Of a stretch of 64,000 bases of DNA, positions 1 to 9,569 are shown in pieces. Every line of letters starts with the position of its first letter. The stretch's first letter is position 1. A program made the translations under genes and the position numbers. Under the pieces are notes generated by a model, which made no database searches, had not been told where the DNA came from, and saw nothing but the letters and a program-made list of their open reading frames with translations. The stretch is from GCA-002733465 sp039969155 (GTDB lineage Bacteria; Pseudomonadota; Gammaproteobacteria; Enterobacterales; Kangiellaceae): positions 1 to 64,000 of the forward strand of contig JBDVOJ010000053.1 of assembly GCA_039969155.1 (NCBI GenBank). Direction: 5' to 3'.

Positions 1-252
1 TCCCTTCTTAGTGTGGGAATTTGCGCAGTCGTTGGACGCTTTGACAAGGGGGACGCCGCAGATATTGTCTGCGACTACAGTGACCAAGTGATTGCTCGAG
101 GAATTTGCCAATACAACCACACTGCCATTGAACAAATCAAAGGGTCGCCGAGTGAACAATTCGAGTCTATTCTCGGCTACTATGATAGTGATGTCGTGAT
201 AGAACGAGACGATCTGGTGTTACTCAAAAATTCCAACGCTAACCAACAATAA
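1..252 (+). CDS. proB: Glutamate 5-kinase, C-terminal PUA domain (partial)
   Basis: Only the last ~83 codons are in the window; the frame is open from base 1, so the gene begins upstream. The visible part matches the PUA domain that ends ProB, with the family pattern GRFDKGD followed by a segment on re-exposing the gene product (VIARGICQYN) and the end motif VVIERDDLVLL. ProB phosphorylates glutamate to gamma-glutamyl phosphate, the first step of proline synthesis. The gene stops 12 bases before the proA ATG and the two form the usual proBA operon. The catalytic kinase domain cannot be judged from here. Confidence 0.9.
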   Translation, partial: SLLSVGICAVVGRFDKGDAADIVCDYSDQVIARGICQYNHTAIEQIKGSPSEQFESILGYYDSDVVIERDDLVLLKNSNANQQ

Positions 253-264
253 AAGGACAAATTG

Positions 265-1512
265 ATGTTTTCCATTAGCGAACTGGCTAATAAAGCCAAA
301 GAATCTGCATCAGTAATAGCGAACCTATCAGCCGAACAAAAAAATGAAGCCCTTTGCAGCATGGCTGAAGAACTAAGAAATGGCGCAGACGATATCATTT
401 TAGAAAATCAAAAAGACCTAGAGTCAGCTAAAAGTAGTGGCCTTAGTGATGCAATGATTGACCGTTTAAAACTAGACCGTTTAAGAATTGAGGATATCGC
501 TACCGCGATCGAACAAATCGCTTCACAAGCGGATCCAGTTGGGAAAATCAATAAACAATATCAATTAGAAAATCAGTTAACGGTCCAAAAAGTGAGCATC
601 CCGTTAGGTGTGATAGCGATGATTTACGAATCTCGTCCGAATGTTACCGCCGATGCAGCTGCTCTCTGCTTTAAAGCAGGCAACGCAATCATTCTTAAAG
701 GTGGAAAAGAAGCGCTACATTCTAATATTGCGATAGGAAAGTGCTTGCATAAAGCATTAGAAAAGCATCACCTACCAACCGGTGCGATAGGGATCGTGGC
801 TGATCCAGACCGCAAACATATGGCTGAACTGCTCACTTTAAGTGAGCTTGTAGACCTGATTATTCCTAGAGGTGGAGAAGGATTGATTCGATATGTGAGT
901 GAAAATAGCCGGATTCCAGTTATTCAACACTTTAAAGGAGTTTGTCACCTCTTTATTGACTGCGACGCTGACATTAATAAAGCCATCAATATACTACTCA
1001 ATGGCAAAGTACAGCGACCTGGAGTTTGTAATGCCTTAGAGACGTTATTAGTTCACAAAGAAATAGCTCCTAAAATTATGCCCAGAATTTCCAACGCTCT
1101 CGAAGAAAACCATGTATCGGTGCATGCGTGCGAAAATAGTATGGGATATTTTGCTAATGCCGTTGCTGCCACAGAAATCGATTACGACACTGAATATCTT
1201 GCACCTGAAATAGCGATAAGAATTGTTGATGACTTAGCACAAGCGATAAGCCATATTCAAACCTTTAGCTCCTCTCATACTGAAGTGATTGTGACCGAAA
1301 ATAAACTTTCAGCAAACGAGTTTCTAAAGAAAATTAACTCTTCGGTGGTCATGGTTAATGCCTCATCTCGCTTTTCTGATGGCGGGCAATTGGGGTTGGG
1401 AGCTGAAATAGGCATCTCTACCAGTAAACTGCATGCTTATGGTCCGATGGGAGCAGAGTCTTTAACAACTGAAAAGTTTGTTGTTTTGGGGGATGGTCAA
1501 ATCAGACCATAA
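265..1512 (+). CDS. proA: Gamma-glutamyl phosphate reductase
   Basis: ProA reduces gamma-glutamyl phosphate to glutamate-5-semialdehyde with NADPH, the second step of proline synthesis in the cytoplasm. The 415-aa product has the usual length and family features of this aldehyde-dehydrogenase fold: IPLGVIAMIYESRPNVT, FKAGNAIILKGGKEA, the catalytic-cysteine segment QRPGVCNALETLL, and the end motif AYGPMGAESLTTEKFV. A TTG in frame at 262 is possible, but the ATG at 265 sits 7 bases after AAGGA (253-257) and is preferred. It directly follows proB, so translation of the pair is probably linked. Confidence 0.97.
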   Translation: MFSISELANKAKESASVIANLSAEQKNEALCSMAEELRNGADDIILENQKDLESAKSSGLSDAMIDRLKLDRLRIEDIATAIEQIASQADPVGKINKQYQLENQLTVQKVSIPLGVIAMIYESRPNVTADAAALCFKAGNAIILKGGKEALHSNIAIGKCLHKALEKHHLPTGAIGIVADPDRKHMAELLTLSELVDLIIPRGGEGLIRYVSENSRIPVIQHFKGVCHLFIDCDADINKAINILLNGKVQRPGVCNALETLLVHKEIAPKIMPRISNALEENHVSVHACENSMGYFANAVAATEIDYDTEYLAPEIAIRIVDDLAQAISHIQTFSSSHTEVIVTENKLSANEFLKKINSSVVMVNASSRFSDGGQLGLGAEIGISTSKLHAYGPMGAESLTTEKFVVLGDGQIRP

Positions 1513-1629
1513 TGAATACATGTTTAAACTAATCGGTAACTGGTCAGGCTCTTAAGTCACTTCGGCGAAGGTGCATCATTGTGTAATTGCGAACTACTGA
1601 CACACCTCCGTTCTAGAGATTAATTACTG

Positions 1630-2184
1630 TTAAAAATTTAGTGATACTTGCACACCGGTAAAAACCTCAGACTCAGCTTCCCAATAGCGACTATCGATTT
1701 CTCTGGCTCTAACAATACCTTCGACTGCAATTGGTCCCGCTTTTATTCCTGCTCCAAACCCGACATACCCATCTATATCGTCTTGATAGCAATACTCGTC
1801 ATAGTGACAGTAATCATCTCGATCATAACGATAATCTTCAAATAACGCCTCGCCCAAGTCAATGCCAAACTCGACGAACAAAGAAATCTTAGAAAAATAA
1901 CCAAATCTCGCTGATGCTTCCCAAGAGGTATATTCCTCTAAGAAACCATCTTGCGCTAGTACTTCAGCATAGCCCAGAGAAGTGTTGAGTTGAAAACCTA
2001 AATTGGAATGGTGGTACCTATGGGTAACCCCCACTCCGATGGCATTGATGTAGTCTCCACCATTAGACTCATAACTATAAAAAATACGACCATCATGCTG
2101 TTCTCCAGCGTTGGCGGAAGTTTGCACTGCTGCGCTGATCATAATGGAACAAAGAATGACTACTTTAATTAAAGAAGATTTCAC
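1630..2184 (-). CDS. Putative small outer-membrane beta-barrel protein
   Basis: Not recognised as a named family. The 184-aa product starts (GTG) with a Sec signal peptide ending near SANAGEQ and then alternates short hydrophobic strands with glycine and aromatic residues (GVGVTHRYHH, LGFQLNTSLGYAE, VGFGAGIKAG). It ends in VSLNF, a terminal phenylalanine typical of proteins inserted by the BAM complex. A loop near residues 115-140 is very rich in Asp and Tyr and holds two Cys (DDYCHYDEYCYQDD), which might bind metal or form a disulfide. It stands alone, convergent with proA. The beta-barrel assignment is inferred from pattern only. Confidence 0.6.
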   Translation of the reverse strand: MKSSLIKVVILCSIMISAAVQTSANAGEQHDGRIFYSYESNGGDYINAIGVGVTHRYHHSNLGFQLNTSLGYAEVLAQDGFLEEYTSWEASARFGYFSKISLFVEFGIDLGEALFEDYRYDRDDYCHYDEYCYQDDIDGYVGFGAGIKAGPIAVEGIVRAREIDSRYWEAESEVFTGVQVSLNF

Positions 2185-2316
2185 GATTTTAAACCTGCTG
2201 ACTGATAGTATGCCGCAAGTATAAAAAGATATTCCTGAATATTAACTGAATTTTCGGAAACGAGCTTGAAATGAACTTCTAAGAGCTCAGTTTATAACTA
2301 TCTATGAAAACAGAAC

Positions 2317-2341
2317 TGCACTAAGCCAAAAACTCAGTGCA
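2317..2341 (-). terminator. Hairpin downstream of the DUF2797 gene
   Basis: TGCACT (2317-2322) and AGTGCA (2336-2341) form a short stem just past the stop of the minus-strand gene ending at 2351. The T-tract on the minus strand is weak (GTTCTGTTTT), so termination is only plausible. Confidence 0.35.
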
Positions 2342-2350
2342 TTTAAAACT

Positions 2351-3181
2351 TTAAGCGCCGATTGAAATATTGTAAGAGGTGAATTTACGCATATTAATAA
2401 CGCCAGTATCAAAGATCAGATATTGCCCTTTTATTCCTATCAGTGTTCCTTCGACAACTGGATTCTTGTCAAAATTATGTGATTTGATTTTGCTGGGGAA
2501 CTCCAATACTGGGTAATCAATTTCTACCACTTCATTTTGTTGCTCCTCTACATCACTTTGAGAAAAAGTGGAAATAACATTTGCCATCTGTTCCTTGAGT
2601 TTCTCTTTCAACTCGCCTGCCTCAGCAACCAAATCTCTCGGCGGTTGATTTTCCTTTAACATGGTTCGCCAATTGGTTTTATCGGCAATCAAGTCTTTAA
2701 ACGCCATTTCAACAAAGCCAGATTGTTGTCTAGTATTCACTTTGAACATGATAGTCGCTTGGGTAGCCCCTTGATCGACCCATCGAGTTGGGATTTGAGT
2801 GTGTCTAGTAATACCTACTTTTAAGCCCGAAGTATTCGAAAGGTAAACATAATGTGGTACAAAACAGTTTCGTTGGGCCCAGTCTGGCTCTCGACAAGTT
2901 CCTTGTTCAAAGTGACAGGTCTCTGGTTTCATAATGCACATATCGCATTGAGCAAGCTTTCGCATACACGGAAAACAAAATCCTTGAGAGAAACTTTTTT
3001 TGGTTTTATTACCACAATTAAGACAGTTTATTTCACCTAAATACTCAAGCTTAAGGGTATTGCCTATGTAAGGATTCATCGCGACTTCTTGCGAGCCGAC
3101 AGGAAGAAAATATTCAACCTTATTAGAGTTACCTTGATAGCCTAGTTGAGACCGCATTTTACGAATATTACCTGATATCAT
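2351..3181 (-). CDS. DUF2797 family protein
   Basis: The 276-aa product fits the uncharacterised DUF2797 family. The N-terminal half contains Cys pairs suited to bind zinc (CLNCGNKTKKS, FCFPCMRKLAQCDMC, then ETCHFEQGTC). The middle has the stretch YVYLSNTSGLKVGITR followed by RWVDQGA, reminiscent of the first motifs of GIY-YIG nucleases; that similarity is read by eye and no catalytic claim is made. The C-terminal part is a small beta-rich region. No signal peptide, so cytoplasmic. It lies 48 bases after the start of the convergently unrelated GGDEF-EAL gene end on the same strand and may be cotranscribed with it. Function unknown. Confidence 0.8.
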   Translation of the reverse strand: MISGNIRKMRSQLGYQGNSNKVEYFLPVGSQEVAMNPYIGNTLKLEYLGEINCLNCGNKTKKSFSQGFCFPCMRKLAQCDMCIMKPETCHFEQGTCREPDWAQRNCFVPHYVYLSNTSGLKVGITRHTQIPTRWVDQGATQATIMFKVNTRQQSGFVEMAFKDLIADKTNWRTMLKENQPPRDLVAEAGELKEKLKEQMANVISTFSQSDVEEQQNEVVEIDYPVLEFPSKIKSHNFDKNPVVEGTLIGIKGQYLIFDTGVINMRKFTSYNISIGA

Positions 3182-3228
3182 ATAAACTTTTACTCTGTGT
3201 AATCCTAATCAAATTTTTAACTATTAAA

Positions 3229-5355
3229 TTAAACAAATGAACCGATGTAGTCTTCGATTTCGTGAACTCGCATCTGTCTCTTATTTTCAAGTTGGCAAAA
3301 CTGATAAAACTCTTCAACAGGTACAGCCTTAGAAAAATAGTTTCCTTGGCCAAACTCGCAGCCCGCACTAGCTAGCGCGGCACGTTGCGAATTGGTTTCG
3401 AGTCCTTCTGCTACAACCATAAGCTTGAGTTTATGTGCCATACTAATGATAGCCTGACAGAGGATCATGTCGTTCTTTTGCTCAACACATTTTTCTACGA
3501 ATGACCGATCTATTTTCAAATAATCAAAATTAAAATCTTTCAAATAAGCCAACGAAGAATACCCTGTACCAAAGTCGTCGATGGAAAAAGTGATCCCCTT
3601 ACGCTGTAGCTGCTTGATTTGAGCTTTTACTTCCTTAGAATCCTCTACCAATAAAGTTTCTGTCACTTCTAATTCTAAGTAACTAGGATCTAAGCCAGCA
3701 GCGGCTAAAGCAGCTTCCACAACTTGCACTAGGTTTCCCCTTCTGAATTGAATGGATGATAGATTGACGGCAATACTAAAATCCTGCAATCCTTTGTTCT
3801 GAAACTCTTTGCACTGGCGGCAAGCCTCGTACAAAACCCAGTCACCGATCTCGATAATCAGCCCTGTTTTTTCAGCAATCGCAATAAAATCTATGGGATA
3901 AACCAATGAACCATCTTCTTTACGCCAGCGAATTAGCGCTTCAGCAGAAAACACCCGTCCACTCTTAAGATCTACTTTGGGTTGGTAGTGTAACTCCAAT
4001 TGCTTATTGATAATGGCATTTCTTAAACTACTAATACGATCGATGTGAGCCAACATATCTTTATTCATCGCTTGGTCAAAAAAGACTTGGCCATTCCTTC
4101 CCGCTTTTTTGGCCTTATACATTGCCATATCAGCTTTTTTTCTTAGCTCATCAAAATCGACTCCATCCACCGGAGAAAGGGAGACACCGATCGAACAAGT
4201 CGCCATTAAATGGTGTCCATCGATATTAATTTTACGTGAGACATTGGTCAAAATATAATCAGACACTCTCGAAACATCATTGTGTTTACGGATACCATCG
4301 ACAATTACTAAAAACTCATCGCCGCCCAGTCGGCATACTGTGTCGCAATCTCTTACCGATTCTAGTAAGCGTTTGGCAACTTTCTGCAGCAATTTGTCAC
4401 CGACTTCATGCCCTAAAGAATCATTAACTGTCTTAAAATTGTCCAGATCAATAAACAAAACAGCGACCATCGAGTGGTCGCGAGCTGCATGAGAAATAGC
4501 CTGCTTAAACCTATCGTCAGCAACCACTCTATTGGGTAACCCAGTTAAGTGATCGTATTGAGCGATACGCTGGTAAGCGATTTTTGATTGATGAACCCGC
4601 AGATTCTCCACTTCTAAGCTTGATAAAGCATAGCGTAAGTCTGTAGCAAGAATCCAAACAGCATAGGATACCACCGCAAAGATAATCAGTAGGTCTATAG
4701 TGACTCCCCAGCCAAAAGAATTATTGGAATAGCTAATAATTCCTTTGTGGTTAGCCAGTCCCACAATTAATATCGTAGAAGTGATACACCCGACTAACAA
4801 CAAAAAGTCCAGTTTACGCCCTAGCATCGCAGCAAAAATCAGTATTCCGGCATAACCGAAGTTGACAGGGTCTCGCAAACCATCATTGCTGATCATTAAC
4901 ACCGATATCAAACCAAATAGGCTCCACAATAAAAGTTGACCTGCAACTTTTACTCGTCCTGTTTGTACTAAGCCATAACACGCCCCAAATAAGACAAATG
5001 AAGTTAGCAATACTTGGCTAGTTATGGCGCTTTGTTGGTTAATCAAGTTGTTGATCAAAGCAACAGCGCTGGTCATAAAGCAAATGATTATCAACTGCTT
5101 TGTTCTTAACGCATTAAATTGACTCACCACGCTAGAACTTGGTGTCTCCGCATGCTTTTTGTTTAGTTCTGGGGATACGATCGAAGAAGTGGATAACTTC
5201 TGATTTTTCAACTCAGAATGGCTTTCGCCTTGAATATCTGAGGACAAAGGTTCGACAGCTTTGGGAAACGGTTTAGCGGACCGAGTCGCTTCTGCCCGCC
5301 AGCGATTGCTCCTTTTAAGATTAACTTCAGAACTGGATTTTAGTGATGGTTCCAT
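3229..5355 (-). CDS. Membrane GGDEF-EAL cyclic-di-GMP enzyme
   Basis: This 708-aa protein combines a hydrophilic N-terminus (1-85), five to seven hydrophobic segments (about 87-240), a GGDEF domain (about 265-425) and an EAL domain (about 440-695). GGDEF is intact at 344-348 and is preceded by the RxxD inhibitory-site motif RDCD at 335-338, so product feedback is possible. The EAL signature is intact at 472-474 and the metal/catalytic loop DDFGTGYSS at 593-601 is complete. Both synthesis (diguanylate cyclase) and breakdown (phosphodiesterase) of c-di-GMP are therefore possible; which dominates cannot be told. No known sensory domain is recognised in the membrane part. It sets one of three c-di-GMP-related genes in the window. 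Confidence 0.93.
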   Translation of the reverse strand: MEPSLKSSSEVNLKRSNRWRAEATRSAKPFPKAVEPLSSDIQGESHSELKNQKLSTSSIVSPELNKKHAETPSSSVVSQFNALRTKQLIIICFMTSAVALINNLINQQSAITSQVLLTSFVLFGACYGLVQTGRVKVAGQLLLWSLFGLISVLMISNDGLRDPVNFGYAGILIFAAMLGRKLDFLLLVGCITSTILIVGLANHKGIISYSNNSFGWGVTIDLLIIFAVVSYAVWILATDLRYALSSLEVENLRVHQSKIAYQRIAQYDHLTGLPNRVVADDRFKQAISHAARDHSMVAVLFIDLDNFKTVNDSLGHEVGDKLLQKVAKRLLESVRDCDTVCRLGGDEFLVIVDGIRKHNDVSRVSDYILTNVSRKINIDGHHLMATCSIGVSLSPVDGVDFDELRKKADMAMYKAKKAGRNGQVFFDQAMNKDMLAHIDRISSLRNAIINKQLELHYQPKVDLKSGRVFSAEALIRWRKEDGSLVYPIDFIAIAEKTGLIIEIGDWVLYEACRQCKEFQNKGLQDFSIAVNLSSIQFRRGNLVQVVEAALAAAGLDPSYLELEVTETLLVEDSKEVKAQIKQLQRKGITFSIDDFGTGYSSLAYLKDFNFDYLKIDRSFVEKCVEQKNDMILCQAIISMAHKLKLMVVAEGLETNSQRAALASAGCEFGQGNYFSKAVPVEEFYQFCQLENKRQMRVHEIEDYIGSFV

Positions 5356-5650
5356 TTATTTTTCTTATTGTTTAGAACGTCAATAAAGATGTTGATGAAT
5401 AAAAATTAAGGGATATAGCTATTCACCCTAGCGAGACTAATGATCGCAATGAGCTCATCTATTACCACATAACACCATTATATATATCACACCAACATTA
5501 ACAACTAATTACTCAATATCGGTTAATAACAACTAATTTTCGGCCTGACGACATACTTTGTAACCCTAGGTAGCACACAAAATAACCAATATTTGCTATA
5601 GTTAGAAAAGACAATATAGTTCGACAAGCAATATTGATCTTCTGCTAGTT
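5356..5650. other. Divergent intergenic region, GGDEF-EAL / TPR lipoprotein
   Basis: About 300 AT-rich bases hold the promoters of both flanking genes. No strong palindrome, repeat or small gene was recognised; TATATATA near 5480 is the only obvious promoter-like stretch. Confidence 0.5.
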
Positions 5651-5665
5651 ATGGAGGAACGCGAT

Positions 5666-6847
5666 ATGAGCTCAATGTACCGTCAGTTTATTCGATTGTG
5701 CGCAGTTATGATTTTGACTTCATTAGGTCTTTTCGGCTGTATGACACAACCCAAAATTACTGGACCTAAACCAATACCAGTAGCACCTTTAGCTAAAGAT
5801 GGTTTATTTGGCGCTAAACCTGACCTAACCCAAGTAGACCAAATATTCGCTTTGACGGACTCTCAACGAGAAGACTTCGAACGCTTTTTCTATTCTCGAA
5901 AATATAGCACTACTCCTGCTAATAAACGGATTTACAAATATTTGCAGCGATACGTTAAGAATTACAACTATTTTAATAAGACCTTAACCGCGCAGCAGTC
6001 TTTATCACAAGCCCAAGGCAACTGTTTGTCTCTGGCTATACTAACCACCGCTTTATCTAAAGTAGCTGGAGTCGATACCGGTTATCAATTAGTCGAATCA
6101 GCACCTATTTTTCAAAAAGAAGGCGATATAGTGATCAGTTCGCAACATGTGAGAAGTCTACTATTTGCCCCAAAGATAGAGCTCCCTGAAGGGGTCTTAC
6201 AATTCAATCGTGCAGGCGTGATTATTGATTATTTTCCGAGTGCTGGCTCACATGTAAAAAGAACCGTGCTTGAAACAGAATTTCACGCTATGTACTATCG
6301 AAATACAGCCGCTGATGAAATCATCCACAAGAATTATGATAAAGCTTTTTGGTTGTTAAAAGAGGCCTTAGCTCTTTATCCTACGGATGAACATTCAATC
6401 AATATGATGGCAGTGGTTCATGAACGTAAAGGATTAGCTTATCACGCGGATAAACTCTACAAATATGGTTTAAAGCATTCTCACGACAAACTCGATCTAT
6501 TAAGAAATTACCAAAAATTCTTAACAAAACAAAATCGCTTTGCCGAAGCTAAACAAATTAAAGCCAAGCTGGCCACCATGAAAAATGTTAATCCGTTTGA
6601 TTGGATTAGTCTAGGCCACACTGCTTTTTCCGAACGTAAATTTAGTGAAGCTAAACGTTACTACAATAAAGCCCTAAAAATTGCTCCTTACCTTCATCAA
6701 GGGCACATGGGAGTGGCCAAATCGGAGTTTAAACTTGGCAATATAAACGCTTCGAAAAAGTCTATGTTGTTGGCTAAGAAAAATGCGTTTGAACTAGAGC
6801 TTCAAGATCTTTACCAAACCAAACTGAATGCACTTGCTAAGTATTAG
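5666..6847 (+). CDS. Lipoprotein with transglutaminase-like and TPR parts
   Basis: A lipoprotein signal (lipobox LFGC, Cys25 from the start used here) precedes a region with the pattern GNCLSLAILTTALS (Cys120), HVRSL (His161) and IIDYF (Asp188). That Cys-His-Asp order and spacing resemble transglutaminase-like cysteine enzymes, read by eye. The C-terminal ~180 residues are helical TPR-like repeats (for example KAFWLLKEALALYPTDEHS and AKRYYNKALKIAPYLHQG). Start: an ATG occurs at 5651, but the strong GGAGG at 5653-5657 lies inside that extension and is 8 bases before the ATG at 5666, which is chosen. It probably acts at the inner face of an envelope membrane. Divergent from the GGDEF-EAL gene; no operon partner. 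Confidence 0.7.
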   Translation: MSSMYRQFIRLCAVMILTSLGLFGCMTQPKITGPKPIPVAPLAKDGLFGAKPDLTQVDQIFALTDSQREDFERFFYSRKYSTTPANKRIYKYLQRYVKNYNYFNKTLTAQQSLSQAQGNCLSLAILTTALSKVAGVDTGYQLVESAPIFQKEGDIVISSQHVRSLLFAPKIELPEGVLQFNRAGVIIDYFPSAGSHVKRTVLETEFHAMYYRNTAADEIIHKNYDKAFWLLKEALALYPTDEHSINMMAVVHERKGLAYHADKLYKYGLKHSHDKLDLLRNYQKFLTKQNRFAEAKQIKAKLATMKNVNPFDWISLGHTAFSERKFSEAKRYYNKALKIAPYLHQGHMGVAKSEFKLGNINASKKSMLLAKKNAFELELQDLYQTKLNALAKY

Positions 6848-6871
6848 AACGGCAAACCTTACAAAGTAGTT

Positions 6872-8491
6872 TCAAGAAAGGTTAACGATTTGATCGATTG
6901 CTGAGTAAGCCGACAGTACTGCACCTTCTTGCCAGCCCTGTAAAATACTTAAGTGCTCGCCGGCGAAAAACACATTATCGTCACCTACTAAAAGATGTAG
7001 AGGTTGTGAGGTTCCCCAAGCTCCTAGTTGATAGGGAACTTTTGGCCACGATATGCTGACTCCTTGACTCACGAAATCGGCATAATCGACATGAATTCTT
7101 GAGGCCTGCTGAATACTTTCAGTTATTCTCGCTGATGGTGACAAATTGGCTAACCAACTACCCTGATTTTGACCAAAAGTATAGCCACCTACGATAATCC
7201 CCTGCTCCGCCCCTAATTGGTTACTTGGATACCATAATTGGGTTATGTTTTGATCGGTCCAAGAAATTCCCCCATAAATATTATGGCGACTCTCCCAAAA
7301 ACGAGAGGATTGAAAGGCTATTTTCCCTGACTGTGAGTAACTAAAGTTTTGAATTTCATTTTGATGAGCGTCAGAAAAATCATTGTCAATTGTTGCTAAT
7401 ACCGGTGCAGGAATTGTGCAAATACAAAAATCCGCTAATTGTTCGTTCTGGTTATCCTGAGAATCGCGATAGATAATTTGTACGCCAGTATTGGTCTTCC
7501 TAATTGCTTGAACTTCCGCATTATAAGTAATCAGCTCACCAACTTGTAATTCGAAAGCTTGCGGGATTTTATCCATTCCACCTACTGGTTGAAGCATTGT
7601 TGCTTGCTGATTAATTTGCCGAAAGAAATCTAATTTAAACTGCCAAAACTCACTAGAAAGAATCGACTCTCTCGCAAGAGGCTCAAGTGTTGAGACCGAC
7701 CGAGCGCGACTGCCTATGGATTCTTGTTGAGGAAAACCAGCTCTTGACGAGCCCTGATAATTGTAATTTGCATCTAGTCCAGCAAACTGCTGTAACAAGC
7801 CGAGAAGATTGCTTTTTTCAGCGGCAGAAAGTGAGTTGTCTAGATCCCCCTGATTAACAGACGTCGCAAGAAGTTCCCCAATAAAGCCGTGGGTATCAGA
7901 CTTTAACTGTCTAGCTAACAACGGCTGCCCTTGAAAAGCTGACTCAGACTGCAGCCTGGCAGCGGTATTTTCGTTGACAAATGTCTCCAAAGAAATTCCA
8001 AATTCTCGACAATAGCCCAGAATCAACTCGTGATGATGAGGAATTCTAGCCGCACCGGCATTAAAATATAGCTGCTCTTGGCTTTCAAATAGGCAGGCCT
8101 GAGACGAATCAACTTCATCAACTACATCACCATTGCGAATGGTTCTTACACGTCCTCCCACTCGGTCAGTAGCTTCTAAAATAGTACATTGGTAGCCCAA
8201 CTTAGACATTTCAAATGCACTGACCAAACCAGCAATGCCTGCACCCAATATCACGACGCTTTTTCCATTTCCGATATTTCCTGGCCAGTCAATTGGCCTT
8301 GGGGAATTATTAGGTGGTGGCGGGTTGGTGGAGGGATTTTGGCTTTGAGATGCTGCGGATGATGAGCCGCAGCCACTTGCGGCGACTGACATCGCCACTG
8401 CAGAAATAGCTTGTAACGCTGCAGTCGATTTGATGAAATTCCCGGTACTGGCAAGAAATTCTCTTCGACTGATATCAGATTTATCAACCAT
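6872..8491 (-). CDS. Tat-exported flavin amine oxidase
   Basis: The N-terminus carries a twin-arginine signal, SRREFL at 8-13, followed by a hydrophobic stretch ending ASGCGSS with Cys41 in a lipobox-like position, then a Ser/Pro/Asn linker. The mature part has the dinucleotide-binding motif GAGIAG (83-88) with LEATDRVGGRVRT, the hallmark of flavin monoamine oxidases, and near the C-terminus FFAGEHLS with GWQEGAVLSAYSA, which contacts FAD in that family. It should be folded with FAD in the cytoplasm, exported by Tat and perhaps lipid-anchored. Substrate (an amine, amino acid or polyamine) cannot be predicted. Single gene, convergent with the TPR lipoprotein gene. Confidence 0.88.
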   Translation of the reverse strand: MVDKSDISRREFLASTGNFIKSTAALQAISAVAMSVAASGCGSSSAASQSQNPSTNPPPPNNSPRPIDWPGNIGNGKSVVILGAGIAGLVSAFEMSKLGYQCTILEATDRVGGRVRTIRNGDVVDEVDSSQACLFESQEQLYFNAGAARIPHHHELILGYCREFGISLETFVNENTAARLQSESAFQGQPLLARQLKSDTHGFIGELLATSVNQGDLDNSLSAAEKSNLLGLLQQFAGLDANYNYQGSSRAGFPQQESIGSRARSVSTLEPLARESILSSEFWQFKLDFFRQINQQATMLQPVGGMDKIPQAFELQVGELITYNAEVQAIRKTNTGVQIIYRDSQDNQNEQLADFCICTIPAPVLATIDNDFSDAHQNEIQNFSYSQSGKIAFQSSRFWESRHNIYGGISWTDQNITQLWYPSNQLGAEQGIIVGGYTFGQNQGSWLANLSPSARITESIQQASRIHVDYADFVSQGVSISWPKVPYQLGAWGTSQPLHLLVGDDNVFFAGEHLSILQGWQEGAVLSAYSAIDQIVNLS

Positions 8492-8635
8492 CGCAATACC
8501 TCAATTAACTGAGTTACTGACCAGCCTACCATTTGATAGAGCTAATAATCCAGAAAACTGGAGTATTTTGCTAAGAATTCAATTAATTTTAGCCTGACTG
8601 ATTAGGGCGGGCAGAATAATCAATTGGCTTCGATT

Positions 8636-9535
8636 TCATTTTAATTCTAGTTTGAAATTGCTTTCAAAACTGAATGGTAAACCGCTAAGCGGATCAACAA
8701 ATTCTAACTTTTTCGCCAGTAGCTTTAGCGGGTCAATAAACGCTTCATTTTTTGTTAGCCGAACTTCTGGATAGAGCCGATCATTCATAATAGGTGTGCC
8801 AAGGCTCGCCATATGAACTCTAAGCTGATGTTTCTTGCCGGTATGAGGCATTAACTGATACAGACTTAAATCACCACTCTTTTGGAGAATAGAAATAGTT
8901 GACTCAGAATTTGCCTCGCCATCGACTTCTTTCATTCTCATGTATGGCTCTCCCCTAACCAGCTTAGATCGTTTGGTTAACGGAAAGTCTAAATCGACAG
9001 ATTGCGCAATAGCATGATAAGTTTTTAAGATTTGCCGATTGGCAAAAAGCGATTGATAGGCCGCTCGCACCGACTCTTTCTTAGTCAACAATACTAGCCC
9101 TGCGGTTTCTCTATCTAGTCGATGGCATAATTGAATATCATCGTTACCCAATTTCTTACGAAGGCGAATAAGCAGTGTATGATGAAGGTATTTTCCAGAC
9201 GGTGCGACGGGTAAAAAGTGGGGTTTATCGGCGACTATAATATTCTCGTTTTGATAGACAATCTTTTCCTCGAAAGGCACTTTAACTTCATCAGGTACGT
9301 GATGATAAAAATAAAGGTGCCTTTCCGATTGATAAGGAGAGTTAACACTAATCGTTTCTCCATTTTCGAATACAACTTCGTTACTCTGGAAGCGCAAACT
9401 CCATTCTGTTTCTTTGATTTGAGGAAAGCGCCAACAAAGATAGTCAAAAATGGTTAGCCACTCGCCGTGAGGTAACCAAATTTTATTGGGCGAGACACCA
9501 TCTTTAGCAGCTAGAGGCGCTCGCTGTTCTGACAC
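8636..9535 (-). CDS. RluA-family pseudouridine synthase
   Basis: The 299-aa product has the RluA-family catalytic motif HRLDRETAGLVLL with the catalytic Asp, plus VADKPHFLPV upstream and the end motif HTGKKHQLRVHMASLG. It isomerises uridine in rRNA or tRNA. The N-terminal ~90 residues are not an S4 domain but a family-specific extension, as in a subset of RluA-like proteins of unknown target. The start is GTG at 9535 with GGAG about 7 bases upstream. It lies 34 bases after the cyclophilin gene stop on the same strand... the order of transcription is cyclophilin then this gene. Exact RNA target not assignable. Confidence 0.87.
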   Translation of the reverse strand: MSEQRAPLAAKDGVSPNKIWLPHGEWLTIFDYLCWRFPQIKETEWSLRFQSNEVVFENGETISVNSPYQSERHLYFYHHVPDEVKVPFEEKIVYQNENIIVADKPHFLPVAPSGKYLHHTLLIRLRKKLGNDDIQLCHRLDRETAGLVLLTKKESVRAAYQSLFANRQILKTYHAIAQSVDLDFPLTKRSKLVRGEPYMRMKEVDGEANSESTISILQKSGDLSLYQLMPHTGKKHQLRVHMASLGTPIMNDRLYPEVRLTKNEAFIDPLKLLAKKLEFVDPLSGLPFSFESNFKLELK

Positions 9536-9569
9536 AATTATTCTCCTAAGCTGACTTTATTGACTTAGA

